Shown here piece by piece: positions 6,274 to 9,010 of a stretch of 9,010 nt of DNA; position 1 is the stretch's first letter; each line of letters starts with the position of its first letter. This stretch comes from Deltaproteobacteria bacterium (GTDB lineage Bacteria > Desulfobacterota > Syntrophobacteria > BM002): assembly GCA_020350905.1 (NCBI GenBank), contig CP070843.1:3090898-3099907 (forward strand), written 5' to 3'. A program made the translations under genes and the position numbers. The notes below the pieces were generated by a model. The model was not told the origin of the DNA and did not search any database. It worked only from the letters and a program-made list of their open reading frames with translations.

Positions 6274-7380
6274 CTATCTAATTTTCAGGGTGGCCAAAGA
6301 CAACAAGGCAAGAAGACCAGCAACAATCCACAATCTGATTACCACCTTGGTCTCGGCAAAGCCCCGGTGCTGCAGACTGTGGTGCAAAGGAGCTCTGTAG
6401 AAGATTCTCCTTCCCAACCAGCGCACCCCGATTTTATCCTGTATTTGCGAGGTCAGTGCCTCAACCAGAAAAAGGCCTCCAAGCAGGGGAAAAAGCAATT
6501 CCTGCTTGAGCAGGACGCTTAGAGCCGCCAGCATCCCACCAATGGCGAGGGATCCTGTATCACCCATAAATATCTGAGCCGGATAAGCATTATACCAGAG
6601 AAAACCCAAACCTGCCCCGACAAAGGCAGAGACAAAGACAGTCAACTCACCGACTCCCCGCAGATAAGGATATTGCAGATAGCCCGCATATATCGTATTG
6701 CCCATGACATACGCGAACACCGCCAATGCCCCGGCCACAAAGATTGACGGAGTGATGGCCAAGCCGTCCAAACCGTCGGTGATGTTCACAGCATTGGCAA
6801 CCAGCAACATGAAGAGAAAGATAAAAAACCCGTAGAAAATCCCCAGATCCAATAAAGGTCTCTTCAAGAAAGGTACGTACAGCTGGGTGGCAGTCCCGGG
6901 CCCCACCGGAGAGAATGGTCCCAAATAGACCGCGATAAAAGCCACGGCAAACAATCCCTGAAGTACAAGTTTCGTTATCTCTCCCAACCCCTTTTCGCCG
7001 CTGCCACGGGAACTCTTCAGCCAGTCATCCCAAAAACCAATACCACCGAACCAAAGGAGGGCGGCGAGACTCAGGAGCAAAAAGGGGTTGGTCAGATTGC
7101 ACCAGAGCAATATGGAAACTGTCATAGCCACAATCAGCAACACCCCACCCAAGGTGGGTGTACCAGCCTTGTCAAAGGCTGAGTCAATGCCGGTTTCCCT
7201 CACCCGATCCAGGAAGTTCCTCCGGTGCATGGCCCGGATGAAGCGCGGGCTCAGGAGAAATACGATCAGCACGGCGGTCAATGCTGCCATGATCGATCGG
7301 AAGCTCAAGTAATTCAGCAGCCGGAGAAATCCAAATGCATCAGCCTGGCTCTGAATCCAGCGACCAATATGGTAGATCAT
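6274..7380 (-). CDS. mraY: MraY-family phospho-N-acetylmuramoyl-pentapeptide transferase, possibly a specialised paralogue
   Basis: MraY moves phospho-MurNAc-pentapeptide from UDP onto undecaprenyl phosphate at the inner membrane, giving lipid I. The 368-residue polytopic protein matches the family along its length: the SFRSIMAALTA opening (26-36), KAGTPTLGG (71-79), GFWDDWLK with Asp118-Asp119, NITDGLDGLA (199-208), NAYPAQIFMGDTGSLA (264-279, Asp274) and the C-terminal ATLKIR. The cytoplasmic motif normally read as HHH is APLHHSLQHRG here. His333 and His334 are kept, but the third His is Ser335, and the usual following F/Y-E is absent. The catalytic Asp residues and first His survive, so it is probably active, though substrate choice may differ. 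The ATG at 7380 has AAGGA (7387-7391) 6 bases ahead. It lies 39 bases after the MurG-like gene, in the same direction and without murD or ftsW, unlike a dcw cluster. It could be the sole mraY or a second copy. Confidence 0.88.
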   Translation of the reverse strand: MIYHIGRWIQSQADAFGFLRLLNYLSFRSIMAALTAVLIVFLLSPRFIRAMHRRNFLDRVRETGIDSAFDKAGTPTLGGVLLIVAMTVSILLWCNLTNPFLLLSLAALLWFGGIGFWDDWLKSSRGSGEKGLGEITKLVLQGLFAVAFIAVYLGPFSPVGPGTATQLYVPFLKRPLLDLGIFYGFFIFLFMLLVANAVNITDGLDGLAITPSIFVAGALAVFAYVMGNTIYAGYLQYPYLRGVGELTVFVSAFVGAGLGFLWYNAYPAQIFMGDTGSLAIGGMLAALSVLLKQELLFPLLGGLFLVEALTSQIQDKIGVRWLGRRIFYRAPLHHSLQHRGFAETKVVIRLWIVAGLLALLSLATLKIR

Positions 7381-7419
7381 TATTTTTCCTTGTATGTTTC
7401 TACTTAGCTATGTGCACTG

Positions 7420-9010
7420 CTAATCTTCCTCTTCATCTCCTTTGCAGAGTGCGTGCAGCTTGCGATATGTCTCCTTAATGTCAGAATAGGAGCGAAAATC
7501 CGTGGTTGTAAGAATAAAGCGTGAAGTCTCGTTGAGTAGCCAATCTCGGTCAGTAACGATTCGCCGTTCTACGAGCATGGCGACAGCCCTGAGGGCAGCC
7601 TCGCGAACCTGCCAGTAATGGTGCTCCTTCAATCCCAGTAAACCCTTTGCCACCTCTCGATTCCCACCCACTGCGCCCAGTGCCAAAACAACCTCCCGCA
7701 CCACCTCAAACGATCTATCTTTAATAAGCAACAGCAGTTTTTCTGTCACAGCCTGCTTCTGGAGAAGCTTTTCAGCAAAATGACCCATGGTACTGGCAGC
7801 TTGGGCCCGAACTTCATAGTAGCCATCTTCCAGGGCCTCGAAAACCCGGGCTTCCACCTCTGGCCCCCACGTATTCAATATCTGCAAAGATATCAGAGCG
7901 TTGCGCCGGATGAAGCCGACCTGCCGATAATCACCTCCAAAAAACTTCTGCAGTCGACTTACGGGAGTCCGATCCGCCAAGAGATGAAGCAGTGAAGAGA
8001 GTTTCTCTTCATGTTTGAGGAGCCCTATAAGCTTGACTCCCAGATTACGGTCCGGCCAACTCGGCGAGGTTAACAAGGATGCAGCTCGATGGCGGTAGTA
8101 TTCCAAATCGTCAGCATCGACAATAACTTTTCGAGGCTCATATTGTTTCTGATCCTCTTGCCAAGCACTTCTGAGCTGCACCAATAGCTCATTATCGCTC
8201 AAAAGCGGATCCAGATCTTTAGCAGAAATATCGGTCAGGGAACTGTTCGGCAGTGGGCTGCCGTGAATCTCCGCAGCAATACGCTCTGCAGCATAGTGAT
8301 TCATGAATGCGCGGGAACATTTCCCCATCTCTTCCAACCGCTGTTTGGCATCGAGCAAAGAGAGAATCTTCATTGCCAGCTTCTGACCAACAACCTCCTC
8401 CAACAGTATCCCCCCGTCCTCAACAGTATCTTCGAAGATCACTTCAGCACCACCCGACCGTTTCATGGCACGAGCATTCATTACCTGGTGGTTACCTGGC
8501 AAATTGGCCTTGGGAATAATGAGAGCCGACTTTCCCATTGCCGAGATCTCATTGAGACTCCCAGCACCGCCGCGGCATACTATGAGATCGCTCACTGCGT
8601 AGATGTCGCCAATGTTATGAAAATAGTCCTGCGCGTAGTAGAAGGAATTGATGTGCTCTCGCTCTTCCTCATTGTACTCGCGTTGCAACCGCTGAGAGGT
8701 GTCCTCCCAGGCGTGGTATTCCGGAGTTTTCATCAACCCCACACCGTGAATGACAAAAATGTCATTCCGCCGCGGTAGAAGGTAGGCCAGCGCGTCCACC
8801 AAGGCCCGATTGATGGTCCGAGCGCCCTGGGAACCACCAAAAGCGAAAATCACCCGTCTGCCGGCAGGTATTGGCACTGGCATGGCCTTGCCTCTGTCCG
8901 AGCTCAGCATGCAGGTGACCGAATGTCGTACCGGATAGCCTACTACCACTCCATTTTCTGGAAAAAATCCCTTGGTCTCCGGGAAAGTGAGCAACACCTT
9001 GTCAGCCCGG
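7420..9010 (-). CDS. MurG-like glycosyltransferase fused to C-terminal HEAT repeats (5' end outside window)
   Basis: The frame is open through the right edge (…RADKVLLTF), so the apparent GTG start at 8997 is an internal Val and the N-terminal acceptor domain is missing. Numbered from that Val, residues 1-245 form the GT28 C-terminal (donor) domain of MurG: VVVGYPVR (17-24; usually GNPVR), FAFGGSQGARTIN (51-63), CRGGAGSLNEI (141-151, with Glu150 at the UDP-GlcNAc position) and NHQVMNA (169-175). MurG adds GlcNAc to lipid I at the inner membrane face. A linker (about 250-305) follows, then about four HEAT-like helical repeats (about 316-480), for example EVRAQAASTMGHFAE and QVREAALRAVAML, and a very acidic end (DEEED). 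Ordinary MurG stops after the GT domain at about 355 residues, so some 280 extra residues are unusual. HEAT repeats usually bind proteins. mraY follows after 39 bases, consistent with consecutive steps on one lipid carrier. Confidence 0.85.
   Translation of the reverse strand, partial: RADKVLLTFPETKGFFPENGVVVGYPVRHSVTCMLSSDRGKAMPVPIPAGRRVIFAFGGSQGARTINRALVDALAYLLPRRNDIFVIHGVGLMKTPEYHAWEDTSQRLQREYNEEEREHINSFYYAQDYFHNIGDIYAVSDLIVCRGGAGSLNEISAMGKSALIIPKANLPGNHQVMNARAMKRSGGAEVIFEDTVEDGGILLEEVVGQKLAMKILSLLDAKQRLEEMGKCSRAFMNHYAAERIAAEIHGSPLPNSSLTDISAKDLDPLLSDNELLVQLRSAWQEDQKQYEPRKVIVDADDLEYYRHRAASLLTSPSWPDRNLGVKLIGLLKHEEKLSSLLHLLADRTPVSRLQKFFGGDYRQVGFIRRNALISLQILNTWGPEVEARVFEALEDGYYEVRAQAASTMGHFAEKLLQKQAVTEKLLLLIKDRSFEVVREVVLALGAVGGNREVAKGLLGLKEHHYWQVREAALRAVAMLVERRIVTDRDWLLNETSRFILTTTDFRSYSDIKETYRKLHALCKGDEEED

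Noticed and set aside
8263..8778. 171-residue plus-strand open frame inside the MurG-like gene
   Set aside because: It is antisense to the conserved GT28 motifs and has no recognisable content or ribosome site.
8997..9010. GTG at 8997 as the true start of the MurG-like protein
   Set aside because: The frame continues to the window edge with family-like residues (ADKVLLTF), and a start there would remove the whole acceptor domain.

Overview
The window reads as chromosomal DNA from a Gram-negative, probably anaerobic bacterium. I favour a Desulfobacterota-type (former deltaproteobacterial) lineage. The grounds are a CooC-type CO dehydrogenase maturation ATPase, a type IB GTP cyclohydrolase (FolE2), a lipobox lipoprotein with TPR and LysM parts, periplasm-facing envelope enzymes and heptad-periodic intergenic repeats. 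This placement is inference; no rRNA or other phylogenetic marker is present. All large genes look intact except the last, which runs off the right edge.

Left part (1-2381, plus strand). An AT-rich stretch of about 300 bases without a convincing gene is followed by a small ORF (305-586). Its product resembles the dimerisation/H-box helix of a sensor histidine kinase but lacks the phosphorylatable histidine. A good sigma70-like promoter (651-678) precedes cooC (735-1496) and, 12 bases later, folE2 (1509-2381). CooC inserts nickel into CO dehydrogenase and FolE2 opens pterin/folate synthesis. Both could serve the two branches of the reductive acetyl-CoA pathway, although no CODH gene lies in the window.

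Central part (2378-5983, minus strand). Three overlapping genes look like one operon, read right to left. They encode a membrane-bound class III adenylate cyclase (periplasmic sensor, HAMP, cyclase), a LysM-polysaccharide deacetylase and a LysM/TPR lipoprotein. The cyclase and deacetylase genes overlap by 44 bases, and the deacetylase and lipoprotein genes by an ATGA. The lipoprotein gene meets folE2 head-on so tightly that both stop codons lie in one CTAG.

Intergenic region (5984-6273). This 290-base gap holds a long imperfect inverted repeat built from GTCATT-type words and a heptad-periodic CTG repeat. I see no gene in it.

Right part (6274-9010, minus strand). A MurG-like glycosyltransferase fused to a C-terminal HEAT-repeat domain (5' end beyond the window) is followed after 39 bases by a MraY-family phosphosugar transferase whose usual His-His-His motif reads His-His-Ser. 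The two act on consecutive lipid-linked steps in peptidoglycan synthesis. Here they sit together without murD or ftsW, which suggests a second or specialised lipid-linked sugar module rather than the classical dcw cluster. This pair is the most interesting part of the window.
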